A stretch of 64,000 nt of DNA from Fictibacillus arsenicus (GTDB lineage Bacteria > Bacillota > Bacilli > Bacillales > Fictibacillaceae), in the NCBI RefSeq assembly GCF_001642935.1, contig NZ_CP016761.1, positions 2,604,001 through 2,668,000 of the forward strand, written 5' to 3'. The notes below the pieces were generated by a model. It made no database searches. It worked only from the letters and a program-made list of their open reading frames with translations, and had not been told where the DNA came from. Positions 26,609 to 36,701 of the stretch are shown piece after piece; the first letter of the stretch is position 1, and every line of letters begins with the position of its first letter. The position numbers and the translations under genes were made by a program.

Positions 26609-28960
26609 TTACAAACTCGCCTTTGGCCGAGCTTGTTCTGCAAACCAGCTTTTTAATGAATGATAGGAAGAATAAACGAGCCGATTTTCTATATCTGCCT
26701 GTTCAAACTTTTTCTGATAAGTTTCAGAGCTATCAAGTTCTCTTTTACCTGGTTCACTATTTATTGTAATTACACCATCGTCTATTGTAACAAAATCCAG
26801 CTCAAAAAACACCTGTGACATAAAATCTATTGTTTTTTTAGACCAGCCTTTCCATCTTGCCAGTTCTGTACCATCTTTCTGAACATCGAATTTTTTTCTT
26901 TTAGCCAAGAAACCGTAGTACCATTTAAAATGCTCTCTTGTCGGCAATGTTGTAAAAAAGTGATCTGTGCTTTGGTGAAAAACGGCATAGATCCTAGCAG
27001 GTTCACCTTTTTTTTCAAGTATTTCAGCAAACTCCGCAAGTGAGTAAGGAACATCTAAAAAGACAATATACTTATTTTGAAAACTGTCATTTGGGAGTTC
27101 TGCTAATTCTTTTCCATTTATTGTTTGCGAAGACAAGCTCTCCAATCCCAGTTCTGTCAGAGTATTATCGTTAAATGTTATATATTGTGTTTTTGCTTTT
27201 GGAAGATCCTTCAGCCTTTTTCCTGCATCTTTTAAACCGCGATAATCAAACAGCTGAAAATGTGAAACCGAAAGATCTTCCAGCAGCATTTGAGGTTTTC
27301 TATATCCGTTCCATTCATTAAGCTGTATTTGACCAACAAGTGAAAGTATGGAGTAAGGCGTCATCTCATCAAGTAAATTGCCTTTTTGAAATCCGATACA
27401 ATCCAGGACAGACATCTCGCCATTTCCAACTTGTAATTTCAGATGGTTAGACTGACTTCCTATTTTTTTCATCTCCCGGATCGGCACTTGATCAATAAGC
27501 ACCCGCGGTGAAGGATTTCCAATACCAAAAGGAGCCAGCGTACTAAGCATTTCCACCGTATCTAAAGAAATCTCATTTAAAGAAGCTGTTAGGTCGATCA
27601 TCGTCACTGGCAAGAAATCTTCTGGTTTTAGAATTTCTTTCGCCTGCTTTACTAACCGCTCTCTGAGAATGCCAACATCATCAAGTGCCAATGTCATACC
27701 TGCTGCCATCGGATGTCCTCCAAAGTGAGGAAGGATGTCGCGGGACTCAGAAAGATTTTCAAACATATCAAAGCCTTGTATGCTTCGTGCTGACCCTTTT
27801 GCCGTTCCTTTTTCCTGGTCTAAACACAACACGATGGTCGGCCGGTAAAATTTTTCTACTAGACGCGAAGCAACAATACCGATTACCCCTGGATTCCAGC
27901 CTTCTTTCGCAAGAACAAGCACTTCATTCTCTTCAGGAGGAAAACGCTCTTCTACCATGGCAATTGCTTCTTTCGTTATTTCATTTACGATCGCCTGGCG
28001 TTCTTTATTAACAGAATCGATCTCTTCAGCGAGCATGGCTGATTGCTCACGGTCATTTGAAGTAAACAATTCAACTACCGGCATCGCTGATCCGAGTCTG
28101 CCTGCAGCATTCACTCGAGGACCAACAGCAAAACCAACATCTTCTGCTGTTAATTCTTTTTCATAAAGCCCTGCAACTTTTAAAAGTTCCTGCAAGCCTA
28201 TTTTGTCTGTTTTTGATAAAGCTTCTATTCCAAGCTTAGCTATGATTCTATTTTCATCTACCAAAGGAACAAGATCTGCAATTGTTCCTATACAAGCATA
28301 ATCTAGCAAGTGCATTGGCGGGTTTCCATGTAATGCATGAGCTACTTTAAACGCAACGCCAACACCTGCAAGACCAGAAAATGGATATGTACATCCAGGT
28401 TTTTTAGGGTTGATGATGCTATAGGCGTCTGGCAGTACAGGCGGGGCCTCGTGATGGTCAGTAATAATGAAATCAAGCCCAATCTCTTTTGCAACTGCTG
28501 CTTCATGAACAGCTGAAATTCCAGTATCCACTGTAACCACAAGTGTATATCCGTCTTCCTTCGCTTTTCTTAACGCTGGCTCATTTGGACCATAGCCTTC
28601 AGTGAACCGGTTTGGAATATAATAATCGAAATCTGCATCTAATTCTTTAAGTGCATAATACATAACCGTTGTACTGCTTACTCCGTCTGCATCATAGTCA
28701 CCAAAAATAAGAATCTTTTCATTCGATTCAACCGCTTTATGTATCCGATCAACACTCTCTTTCATGCCATCTAATAAAAATGGATCATGAAATTGATTTG
28801 TATCTATTTTTAAAAAAGCTTGAGCTTTCTCTAAAGAATCTATTCCTCGTATCGCTAATAGATTTGCAATCAATAGAGGAATATCCAATTCTTGCGACAA
28901 CCATTTTGCCTTTTCTTCCGAAGTTTCTTGAATCTTCCACCTCGTTCTTGGCTCCAGCAT
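26609..28960 (-). CDS. recJ: Single-stranded-DNA-specific exonuclease RecJ
   Basis: 5'-3' exonuclease in recombination and repair. DHH phosphoesterase motifs [19 protein letters not shown] (near residue 82) and TDHHEAPP (near 160), DHHA1 region GNPSPRVL / [13 protein letters not shown], then the extra Firmicutes C-terminal domain. 783 aa. The ATG at 28960 ([10 protein letters not shown]) has GAGGTG 6 nt upstream; an in-frame GTG three codons earlier overlaps that site. The promoter and ribosome binding site are nested in the secF terminator hairpin. Confidence 0.96.
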   Translation of the reverse strand: MLEPRTRWKIQETSEEKAKWLSQELDIPLLIANLLAIRGIDSLEKAQAFLKIDTNQFHDPFLLDGMKESVDRIHKAVESNEKILIFGDYDADGVSSTTVMYYALKELDADFDYYIPNRFTEGYGPNEPALRKAKEDGYTLVVTVDTGISAVHEAAVAKEIGLDFIITDHHEAPPVLPDAYSIINPKKPGCTYPFSGLAGVGVAFKVAHALHGNPPMHLLDYACIGTIADLVPLVDENRIIAKLGIEALSKTDKIGLQELLKVAGLYEKELTAEDVGFAVGPRVNAAGRLGSAMPVVELFTSNDREQSAMLAEEIDSVNKERQAIVNEITKEAIAMVEERFPPEENEVLVLAKEGWNPGVIGIVASRLVEKFYRPTIVLCLDQEKGTAKGSARSIQGFDMFENLSESRDILPHFGGHPMAAGMTLALDDVGILRERLVKQAKEILKPEDFLPVTMIDLTASLNEISLDTVEMLSTLAPFGIGNPSPRVLIDQVPIREMKKIGSQSNHLKLQVGNGEMSVLDCIGFQKGNLLDEMTPYSILSLVGQIQLNEWNGYRKPQMLLEDLSVSHFQLFDYRGLKDAGKRLKDLPKAKTQYITFNDNTLTELGLESLSSQTINGKELAELPNDSFQNKYIVFLDVPYSLAEFAEILEKKGEPARIYAVFHQSTDHFFTTLPTREHFKWYYGFLAKRKKFDVQKDGTELARWKGWSKKTIDFMSQVFFELDFVTIDDGVITINSEPGKRELDSSETYQKKFEQADIENRLVYSSYHSLKSWFAEQARPKASL

Positions 28961-29009
28961 AAAAATCACCTCTTAACCTATTCATTATACAAAACAGGAT
29001 AAGAGGTGA
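28961..29009 (-). terminator. secDF terminator hairpin overlapping the recJ promoter and ribosome binding site
   Basis: Minus-strand TCACCTCTTA pairs perfectly with TAAGAGGTGA across a 24-nt loop and is followed by TTTTTATG, the start of recJ. The 3' arm contains the recJ ribosome binding site GAGGTG. Confidence 0.6.
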
Positions 29010-29012
29010 CAA
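28984..29012 (-). promoter_or_regulatory. Promoter of recJ-apt
   Basis: Minus-strand TTGTCA, 17-nt spacer, TATAAT. The -35 overlaps the 5' arm, and the -10 lies in the loop, of the hairpin at 28961-29009. Confidence 0.8.
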
Positions 29013-29032
29013 TTTATGAATCGATATTTAAT

Positions 29033-29941
29033 TTAGATTTCTGGTTCCGCTTCAACAGGACGCGTCTTTTTATTTTTCAATTGACGTGCCTTTAAAACAT
29101 ACCAAAGTTGTGAAGCAATAAAAATTGAGGAGTAAGCACCAAATGTTAATCCAATCAATAGTGCAATTGAGAAATTCCGTATTGAATCCGCACCGAATAT
29201 CAATAATGCTACGGCTGCAATAACAACTGTTAGAACAGTATTTATTGAACGGCCTAGCGTTTCGCGAATACTTCTGTTTACTATCTCAGCAAGCTTTTCT
29301 TGTGTTTTAACTTTTTCAAGTCGCATGTTCTCACGTATACGGTCAAACGTTACGATCGTATCGTTAATGGAATAACCTACGATTGTCAATACAGCGGCAA
29401 TAAACGGCAAATCCACCTCAAGTCGAAGGATGCTGAACACTGCTATTATCATGAATGCATCATGAAGCAATGCAGTTACTGCTGATATTGCCATCGACCA
29501 CTCAAATCGGAAAGCAACGTAAATGATAATACCTACTGATGCAATCAACACAGCGATTAGCGCATTTTGAGCAAGTTCACGCCCGACTGTCGGCGTAACG
29601 GTGCTGACACTTGGTGTCTCTCCGTATTTTTCTTCAAAATGTGTATTCAGTTTTGCAATTTCTTCTTTTGATAAAACGCCTTTAAAAGCAACATTGGCTT
29701 GATCATTCTTTCCTGCAAGCACAACGGATTCAGGTTCAATACCCAATGACTTAAACTCTTCTTCTACACTTTCGTTTGTAAGTGTCTCATTTGCTTGAAT
29801 GTTTACACGCGATCCGCTTTCAAAATCAATTCCAAGTTTCAGACCAATTGTTAACAAAAAGATAATTCCCGCAACAGTCAGGAGAGCAGAGATAATAAAG
29901 TAAAGGTTTCTGTTTTTTACAAAGTCGTAATTAAAGCTCAC
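29033..29941 (-). CDS. secF: Protein translocase subunit SecF
   Basis: Sec accessory subunit of the RND superfamily that uses the proton gradient to pull exported proteins through SecYEG. 302 aa with six membrane segments; the first is followed by a periplasmic domain beginning FESGSRVNIQANETL. The later GYSINDTIVTFDRIRENMR motif is the SecF signature. GTG at 29941 is preferred over the GTG at 29950: AAGGAG lies about 10 nt upstream of the former and one base from the latter. It overlaps secD by 11 bp. B. subtilis has one fused secDF gene; the summed length here is nearly the same. Confidence 0.93.
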   Translation of the reverse strand: MSFNYDFVKNRNLYFIISALLTVAGIIFLLTIGLKLGIDFESGSRVNIQANETLTNESVEEEFKSLGIEPESVVLAGKNDQANVAFKGVLSKEEIAKLNTHFEEKYGETPSVSTVTPTVGRELAQNALIAVLIASVGIIIYVAFRFEWSMAISAVTALLHDAFMIIAVFSILRLEVDLPFIAAVLTIVGYSINDTIVTFDRIRENMRLEKVKTQEKLAEIVNRSIRETLGRSINTVLTVVIAAVALLIFGADSIRNFSIALLIGLTFGAYSSIFIASQLWYVLKARQLKNKKTRPVEAEPEI

Positions 29942-31247
29942 GGATGTCACTCTCCTTTACACCGAACAAACCTGGCTTTTTATCCATTAAACGTGACTGT
30001 ACCCATAAACCAAGGAACAGTCTTGTTCCGAATACAGCAGTGATAAAACTTGCCAGTACAGAAATGATTAATACTAAAGCAAATCCTTTTACTGAACTTG
30101 TCCCATATGCAAATAACACAGCTGCTGCAAGTATTGTTGTAATATTCGCATCAAAAATGGTTGTAAACGAACGGCGGTTACCAGCTTTAAAGGCACTTAA
30201 AACTGATTTTCCGCTTCTTAACTCTTCCTTAATTCGTTCATATGTGATGATATTTGCATCAACAGCCATACCTACACCCAAGATAAGAGCGGCGATACCT
30301 GGCAGAGTTAATACCCCATTCATCAAATAGAAGATAGCTAAAATCAAGTAGATATAAATGGTTAATGTTAATACTGCAATAATTCCTGGTACGCGATAGA
30401 AAATCAGCATGAACAAGAAGATAGCAGCTATACCGATAAAGCCTGCAAAGATTGTTTCATCCAATGCCTTTTCTCCAAATTTAGCACCAACAGACGTGGA
30501 ATAGATCTCATCAAGTTTAACAGGAAGTGCACCAGCGTTTAAAATCTTAGCAAGACTCTGTGCTTCTTCAACTGAAAATTCACCTGTTATCGTAACATCT
30601 TCCTGAGTTAGAACTTCATTAACATAAGGAGCAGAAATATATTTTGGCTCTTTTCCTGCCATCTCTTTTTGAACTTCATCTTTAAATGAATCGCCTTTTT
30701 CATAATCCAGCCAGATGACTAAGCGGTTCTCTCCTTGCGGCTGACGGTTTAGGATTTCTTCTGTTACTTGAGCAAATTTATCAGCATCTTTAAGCTTTAA
30801 GGAAACGATTGGCTTATTGCTATTAGGCTCAAATGTTTGTTTTGCTCCGTTCCCTTTGAGATCGGAACCATCTAGGAGCACTTTATCATCTACATCACGA
30901 AATGTTAATTCAGCTTGTGTAGACAACAGTTCACGGGCTTTGTTCTGATCAGAAACACCAGCCAGCTGGACCCGAATCCGATTATCACCCTCAATTTGAA
31001 TTTCAGGTTCTGAAACTCCAAGGACATTGATACGGCTGTTTAATGCTTCGACAGTACTCTTTAACGTATCTTCTGTAACCTTTTGACCTTTTTTGACTGG
31101 TTTTACTTCATAAAGCACTTCAAACCCGCCTTGAAGGTCCAGTCCGAGCTTTGTTCCCTTTACAATCTTTTCTGTTGTTAGTCCTATAAGTGCTGCAAAC
31201 ATAAGAAGCACCACAAAAAAGATAACAATCTTACTCCGTTTTACCAC
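29931..31247 (-). CDS. secD: Protein translocase subunit SecD
   Basis: 438 aa. N-terminal membrane segment, then the periplasmic P1 domain (LGLDLQGGFEVLYEV near residue 33, VLGVSEPEIQIEGDNRIRVQL), and five further membrane segments with the SecD motif LGVGMAVDANIITYERIKEELR near residue 345. It acts with SecF and YajC in protein export. It ends MDKKPGLFGVKESDIREL in another reading frame from secF, so the two proteins are not fused. A near-perfect SigA promoter lies 70 bp upstream. Confidence 0.95.
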   Translation of the reverse strand: MVKRSKIVIFFVVLLMFAALIGLTTEKIVKGTKLGLDLQGGFEVLYEVKPVKKGQKVTEDTLKSTVEALNSRINVLGVSEPEIQIEGDNRIRVQLAGVSDQNKARELLSTQAELTFRDVDDKVLLDGSDLKGNGAKQTFEPNSNKPIVSLKLKDADKFAQVTEEILNRQPQGENRLVIWLDYEKGDSFKDEVQKEMAGKEPKYISAPYVNEVLTQEDVTITGEFSVEEAQSLAKILNAGALPVKLDEIYSTSVGAKFGEKALDETIFAGFIGIAAIFLFMLIFYRVPGIIAVLTLTIYIYLILAIFYLMNGVLTLPGIAALILGVGMAVDANIITYERIKEELRSGKSVLSAFKAGNRRSFTTIFDANITTILAAAVLFAYGTSSVKGFALVLIISVLASFITAVFGTRLFLGLWVQSRLMDKKPGLFGVKESDIREL

Positions 31248-31316
31248 TTCAAGAAACCTCCTTCATGCTGCATCAAAAAACAACACTATGTATAAGTACA
31301 AATACTAATCCTTCCC

Positions 31317-31346
31317 ATTATAGCGATTGTTGTTTTTTTCTGTCAA
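31317..31346 (-). promoter_or_regulatory. Consensus SigA promoter of secD-secF
   Basis: Minus-strand TTGACA, 18-nt spacer, TATAAT: both boxes match consensus exactly. Confidence 0.88.
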
Positions 31347-31408
31347 TTTGTCCTGGGAATATTCATAAATAAAACAAAAAATGGATGGCTAGAAGCATAA
31401 CTTTTTAG

Positions 31409-31615
31409 GTCATGCCTCTGTTGCTCTTGTAAGTAGTTGATTTCCGCTCCAGGATGCTCGCTTTCCGCGGGGCGTGCGGTGAGCCTCCTCTGCGCTATGC
31501 GCCCTTAGGAGTCTCACCTGTCCCGCTGATCCCGCCAGAGTCTCGCACCTTGCGCTCCAATCAACTTGTCAAAGAAGAGAATGAAAAATACCTCAAAAGC
31601 ACCAATCTTTAGAGA
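31409..31615 (+). repeat. Dispersed GC-rich repeat, copy R6
   Basis: Forward orientation; core 31436-31570, closest to the apparent consensus: GTTGATTTCCGCTCCAGG, GGTGAGCCTCCT...AGGAGTCTCACC palindrome with inner GCGCTATGCGC, then CTCGCACCTTGCGCTCCAATCAAC. The left flank has CTGTTGCTCTTG. The right flank AGCACCAATCTTTAGAGAGA is followed by a 10-bp inverted repeat AAATACCTCA/TGAGGTATTT (31585-31627). Lies between comN and secD. Confidence 0.92.
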
Positions 31616-31709
31616 GATGAGGTATTTATTCAATGAGGATAATTTGACCTAAAAATCTTTATAAGATAGCTGGAATCCGAGAATTTATATATTTTTATTT
31701 TGTAAAAAT

Positions 31710-31758
31710 AAAAAATTGGGCTGCCAAAAGGAAGTTTACCTTACTTTTAGAAAGCCCC
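31710..31758 (-). terminator. Terminator of comN
   Basis: Minus-strand GGGGCTTTCTAAAAG pairs imperfectly with CTTTTGGCAGCCC and is followed by AATTTTTTA. Confidence 0.7.
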
Positions 31759-31763
31759 TTTTA

Positions 31764-32015
31764 TTACTTTACGTCCTCTTTATAGGACTGGATTGTCAGC
31801 CAAGTCATAAAATCATTTAGTGAAAGAGACAAAATATAGTCCACTAGTGTATGCAGCCGAGGTTCTTCTTTCTTTTTCTTCAATCTGGCCAAAACACAAT
31901 TCCAAATTTCTTCCTCTGTAACACTTTCATAACCCATATAATGAAATTCCTCTTTTTTACTTTTAACTGCAGGCCGGACTTCGTCTTTCCATTCCGTAAA
32001 ATGTATATTTTCCAT
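31764..32015 (-). CDS. comN: Post-transcriptional regulator ComN (YrzD)
   Basis: 83 aa. B. subtilis ComN promotes comE mRNA accumulation and is recruited to division sites by DivIVA. Recognised by VTEEEIWNCVLARLKKKKEEPRLHTLVDYILSLSLNDFMTWLTIQ-type sequence (residues 35-78) and by position near secDF and spoVB. The ATG at 32015 (MENIHFTEW) follows GGGGGA at 7 nt; the longer in-frame version has no such site. Divergent from spoVB across about 97 bp. Confidence 0.8.
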   Translation of the reverse strand: MENIHFTEWKDEVRPAVKSKKEEFHYMGYESVTEEEIWNCVLARLKKKKEEPRLHTLVDYILSLSLNDFMTWLTIQSYKEDVK

Positions 32016-32046
32016 ATTCGCTTCCCCCTTCAATATGAAACAAGCT

Positions 32047-32077
32047 GTCATGACGGTTCACTTATCGTGCATATAGT
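32047..32077 (+). promoter_or_regulatory. Candidate SigE promoter of spoVB
   Basis: GTCATGAC (32047-32054), 15-nt spacer, CATATAGT (32070-32077), resembling the mother-cell SigE pattern GTCATATT/CATACAnT, 36 bp before the spoVB start. spoVB is SigE-dependent in B. subtilis. No better SigA promoter is seen. Confidence 0.35.
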
Positions 32078-32112
32078 TAAATATGAGATTGTCCCAGAAA
32101 GGACAGGTTACA

Positions 32113-33663
32113 ATGACCAAACAAACACTCGTTCAAGGAACATTATTGCTTATTTTAGCTGGACTTATTACGCGAATTCTCGGATTCGTGAACCGGATTG
32201 TAATGGCCAGGGTAATGGGACACGAAGGTGTCGGACTCTACATGATGGCGGTCCCGACTTTTTTGCTTGCTGTCACGCTGACACGGCTAGGGCTTCCGAT
32301 CGCTATCTCTAAGCTAGTCGCTGAAGCCGACGCAACAGGAGATCGATCAAAAGTAAGAAAAATTTTAATCGTTTCTTTAGCGATAACAGGAGTGTTAAGC
32401 TTTGTTATTACAATAGGGTTATTTATTGCTGCTCCATTATTAGCCGAGCACTTTTTTACAGACGATCGAACGATATGGCCATTACTTGCTATTGCACCCG
32501 TTGTTCCAGTTGTTGCGGTTTCATCCGTTTTGCGTGGGTATTTTCAGGGTCTTCAGAATATGCGGCCATCCGCTTATTCACAAGTAATTGAACAAGTTGT
32601 AAGAATCGCACTGGTAGCGCTGCTTACAGGATTGTTCCTGCCATACGGTGTACATTTCGCTGCAGCTGGAGCTATGATATCCGTCATCATTGGCGAACTT
32701 GCTTCTCTTCTATACATGTTTTCCATGTTTAAGATTAAGAAGAAGATGCGTATCCGAAAAGGTTTTTTCAAACAATTAAAACAAGGTCATCAGACACTAA
32801 AGGATTTATTGAATATCGCACTTCCTACAACAGGAAGTCAACTGATCGGATCGGTCTCATACTTTTTTGAACCTATCGTTGTTGCTAATAGTTTAGCGAT
32901 CGCAGGTGTTACTACTGCTGTCGCAACTGCACAATATGGCGAGCTGGCAGGTTACGTTATCCCTTTATTATTTTTGCCAACGTTTATAACCTATTCGCTT
33001 TCTGTTTCTTTAGTCCCTGCAATAAGTGAAGCGAACGCACAAAAAAAATACCATCTTATCGAGCATAGACTGAATCAGGCATTAAAATTGTCAATGCTCT
33101 CTGGTGGTATTGCAGTTGTTATCTTATATGTTTTTGCGGTGCCGATCATGGATTTAATGTACAATTCTCCGGCATCTGCTTCATATGTAAAAATCATGAC
33201 ACCTTTTTTCTTTTTTCTTTATTTTCAAGGACCTCTTCAAGCCGTTCTTCAAGCACTAGATCTTGCAAGATCCGCTATGATTAACAGCCTAATTGGTGCT
33301 TTAGTAAAGCTCTCAGCTATTTTTGCACTTGCCACCCGTCCTGAATTCGGCATAATGGGTGCTGCGTTGGCTATTGTCATTAGCATTGTTGTAGTAACAT
33401 TGCTTCATTTTGCTACCGTTATTAAAGCGATAAGTTATACGGTTGTAGTTAAGGACTTTGCGTATTCTCTGTTTTCAATATTTATTACAGGAGCAGGTGC
33501 AGTCTATCTATACCGCTTCATGATGCCGAAGTTCCCTCCTGTCCAAGGGCTCGCAATATGCGTTATAGCTACTTGCGGAATTTATTTATTCACACTCATC
33601 TTCTTTAGGCTTTTAGGTAAAGATGATCTTAAGCATATTCCTGTTATTAAAAGGTGGGTTTAA
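32113..33663 (+). CDS. spoVB: Stage V sporulation protein SpoVB
   Basis: Polytopic MOP-superfamily (PST/MurJ-like) membrane protein needed for spore cortex synthesis, probably as a lipid-linked precursor flippase in the outer forespore membrane. 516 aa with about 14 membrane segments. N-terminal GTLLLILAGLITRILGFVNR and EGVGLYMMAVPTFLLAVTLT are typical of SpoVB. The start at 32113 (MTKQTLVQG) is preferred, with AAAGGA about 10 nt upstream. It converges with yrbG, with repeat R7 between them. Confidence 0.94.
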   Translation: MTKQTLVQGTLLLILAGLITRILGFVNRIVMARVMGHEGVGLYMMAVPTFLLAVTLTRLGLPIAISKLVAEADATGDRSKVRKILIVSLAITGVLSFVITIGLFIAAPLLAEHFFTDDRTIWPLLAIAPVVPVVAVSSVLRGYFQGLQNMRPSAYSQVIEQVVRIALVALLTGLFLPYGVHFAAAGAMISVIIGELASLLYMFSMFKIKKKMRIRKGFFKQLKQGHQTLKDLLNIALPTTGSQLIGSVSYFFEPIVVANSLAIAGVTTAVATAQYGELAGYVIPLLFLPTFITYSLSVSLVPAISEANAQKKYHLIEHRLNQALKLSMLSGGIAVVILYVFAVPIMDLMYNSPASASYVKIMTPFFFFLYFQGPLQAVLQALDLARSAMINSLIGALVKLSAIFALATRPEFGIMGAALAIVISIVVVTLLHFATVIKAISYTVVVKDFAYSLFSIFITGAGAVYLYRFMMPKFPPVQGLAICVIATCGIYLFTLIFFRLLGKDDLKHIPVIKRWV

Positions 33664-33679
33664 AACAGCCAATTTTGCT

Positions 33680-33987
33680 GTTTCTCACAGATTTTTGCAC
33701 TCAGGTCATTTAGTGAATCCTCTTCATTGACAAGTTGATAGGAGTGTAAGATGCGAGACTCCTGCGTGTCAGTCACCTGAGTATACTTCTCGCAAGGAAT
33801 GCGGCGAGGAACAAACTTCGTCGAGATTTCCTTGCAGACGCAGGAGCACATATACTTCCTTGAAGGTGATACTCCTAATGGTGCATAGCGACAAGGTGGC
33901 TCACCGCACGCCCCGCGGAAAGGGAGCATCTGAAACGGAAATCAACCACTTTCAAGCGCAACAATGATTGCGAAAACAGTCTATTTT
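33680..33987 (-). repeat. Dispersed GC-rich repeat, copy R7 (long form)
   Basis: Reverse orientation; core 33731-33945. Carries the extra module at about 33765-33855 (CTCGCAAGGAATGCGGCGAGG, GCAGACGCAGGAGCAC). The right outer end GCGCAACAATGATTGCGAAAAC plus AGTCTA resembles the family end and runs into the yrbG stop codon. It fills the convergent gap between spoVB and yrbG. Confidence 0.92.
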
Positions 33988-34640
33988 TTTTCATTCTTTT
34001 CATCGACGTATAAAGAACCATCTTCATTTAAGGTACAAAATGAAATACCTTTTATATCTTTAAATCCAGCTTTCTTAAGTTCCTGCCTTAGCCAAAACGC
34101 CGTTTTATCAACTTTTTCCAAGTTGTCTTCTAATACTTTTCCGTCCAGGACAAGTGGAAGTATCATCTGTAAAGGACTTCTTTCCGTATCCTCATTCTTT
34201 TTAATGACGGATAATTTACCTGTCGTTTCTAACACGCCAAATTCTACTTCATTCAGGCTTCTAATATTATTTTCCCGTAATTGCGTTAACAGATCATCGA
34301 AATTATATCGCTGTTTTCGCATTTCTTGTTCGTCTACTTTTCCTTCTTTAATAATGACAGATGGTTTTCCGTCCACAAGTTCTCTCATTTTTCGGCTCTT
34401 CATTGAAATGATTGCCAGAATAAGCTGAATCCCCAGCAAGACAAATATGGAAATAAGGGAATTTATCATTGGAATCTTTGGATCCTCAATAGAAATTACA
34501 GCAAGTTCCGCAATCATTATCGAGACTACAAAGTCAATAACTGATAATTTTCCTATTTCTCGTTTACCCATCATACGAAATACGACAACAATCATGAAAT
34601 ATATAAAAAGCGTCCTAAAGATAATCGTATATAACTCCAT
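33981..34640 (-). CDS. yrbG: DUF421 membrane protein YrbG
   Basis: 219 aa: three N-terminal membrane segments (residues 5-80), then two copies of the soluble DUF421 (YetF-type) fold, with ELVDGKPSVIIKEGKVDEQEMRK and FDDLLTQLRENNIRSLNEVEFGVLE regions. Spore-former YetF-like proteins have been linked to germination, but the role of this one is unknown. The ATG at 34640 (MELYTII) has AAGGAGGGG 7 nt upstream. The stop codon TAG lies at the outer edge of repeat R7. Confidence 0.88.
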   Translation of the reverse strand: MELYTIIFRTLFIYFMIVVVFRMMGKREIGKLSVIDFVVSIMIAELAVISIEDPKIPMINSLISIFVLLGIQLILAIISMKSRKMRELVDGKPSVIIKEGKVDEQEMRKQRYNFDDLLTQLRENNIRSLNEVEFGVLETTGKLSVIKKNEDTERSPLQMILPLVLDGKVLEDNLEKVDKTAFWLRQELKKAGFKDIKGISFCTLNEDGSLYVDEKNEKK

Positions 34641-34824
34641 AAATTCCCCTCCTTCCATATTATTTTCTTTGTTAGTGTGGCACAGATATTAAAAATCATG
34701 ATACGCAGGTTTTGCCAAGTATTGAAATTATGGAAAGTAGAGGTAAAATCAATTGCTTGTACTTCTATTTCTAATTAAAGATGAATAAGGTATATAGAAA
34801 GCTTGCAGGATAAGGAGGATCAAA

Positions 34825-35214
34825 ATGGGGATGAAACATATGTTTTCTTCAATGGGACGCGGTTTGGCAGCAATTCTTCTTATGATTATGGTTTGCAGTT
34901 TAGTTCTTTCACTTTTATTGCGATTTACTGGCCTGACAGAGTCTTCATTAAAATGGGTAACAATTGGATTATCTTTTTTATCTTTATTTATCGGGGGATT
35001 TATTTCAGGGAAAAAGGGACAAAGCAAAGGCTGGCTGCTCGGAGGTGGAACAAGTCTTCTGTTTTCATTTCTAGTTTTTCTTATACAATATTTAGGATAT
35101 CAAAGCACATTTAACTCATCGCAATATATGTATCATGCTCTATTCCTTTTATTAGCGATGATCGGGGGAATAATGGGTGTTAATTTAAGCAGCCATAAAC
35201 AATCATATAAATAA
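34825..35214 (+). CDS. yrzE: TIGR04086-family membrane protein YrzE
   Basis: 129 aa with four predicted membrane segments, e.g. GLAAILLMIMVCSLVLSLLL and WVTIGLSFLSLFIGGFISGK; the latter GGFISGKKGQSKGWLLGG loop is typical of the family. Function unknown. AAGGAGG lies 8 nt before the ATG. Convergent with yajC over a shared palindromic terminator. Confidence 0.85.
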   Translation: MGMKHMFSSMGRGLAAILLMIMVCSLVLSLLLRFTGLTESSLKWVTIGLSFLSLFIGGFISGKKGQSKGWLLGGGTSLLFSFLVFLIQYLGYQSTFNSSQYMYHALFLLLAMIGGIMGVNLSSHKQSYK

Positions 35215-35246
35215 ATAAGACCCGTCGATCGACGGGTCTTATTTTT
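35215..35246. terminator. Bidirectional terminator between yrzE and yajC
   Basis: AAGACCCGTCGATCGACGGG plus TCTT is a perfect palindrome (35217-35240) followed by ATTTTTT on the plus strand and ATTTATTT on the minus strand. Confidence 0.92.
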
Positions 35247-35249
35247 TCG

Positions 35250-35519
35250 TTATAGTGCAGCTTCTTCTTTTACTTCACGGATAGCGTTACGGTCAAATGT
35301 TAATTTTGCTCCATCATTTGAACGAATTACTGCGATCGTATCATCAATACTCTCTAGTGTTCCGTGTAAACCGCCAATTGTTACAACTTTGTCACCTTTT
35401 TTCAGGTTAGACTGCATATCTTTAACAGCTTTTTGTCTCTTTTGCTGTGGACGGATTAGCAGGAAATAAAAAATTGCAAACATAAAAATAATCGGCAATA
35501 AACTTTTAATTGCATCCAT
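35250..35519 (-). CDS. yajC: Preprotein translocase subunit YajC (YrbF)
   Basis: 89 aa: one N-terminal membrane segment (SLLPIIFMFAIFYFLLIRP) followed by QQKRQKAVKDMQSNLKKGDKVVTIGGLHG, the family signature. Accessory to SecDF. Last gene of the ruvA-ruvB-DUF2905-queA-tgt-yajC operon; 23 bp after tgt. Confidence 0.96.
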   Translation of the reverse strand: MDAIKSLLPIIFMFAIFYFLLIRPQQKRQKAVKDMQSNLKKGDKVVTIGGLHGTLESIDDTIAVIRSNDGAKLTFDRNAIREVKEEAAL

Positions 35520-35542
35520 TCTTCTTCACCCCTTTCTATAGG

Positions 35543-36685
<1,143 letters not shown>

Positions 36686-36701
36686 CTAAAGATTATCCCC
36701 C

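Noticed and set aside
28991-29040. Tiny plus-strand frame after AAGAGGTGA between recJ and secF
   Set aside because: The ribosome binding site is only the mirror image of the recJ one (inverted repeat), and the frame has six codons.
31585-31627. AAATACCTCA/TGAGGTATTT inverted repeat as a terminator
   Set aside because: The loop is long and no clear T-run follows; it may be a boundary feature of repeat R6.
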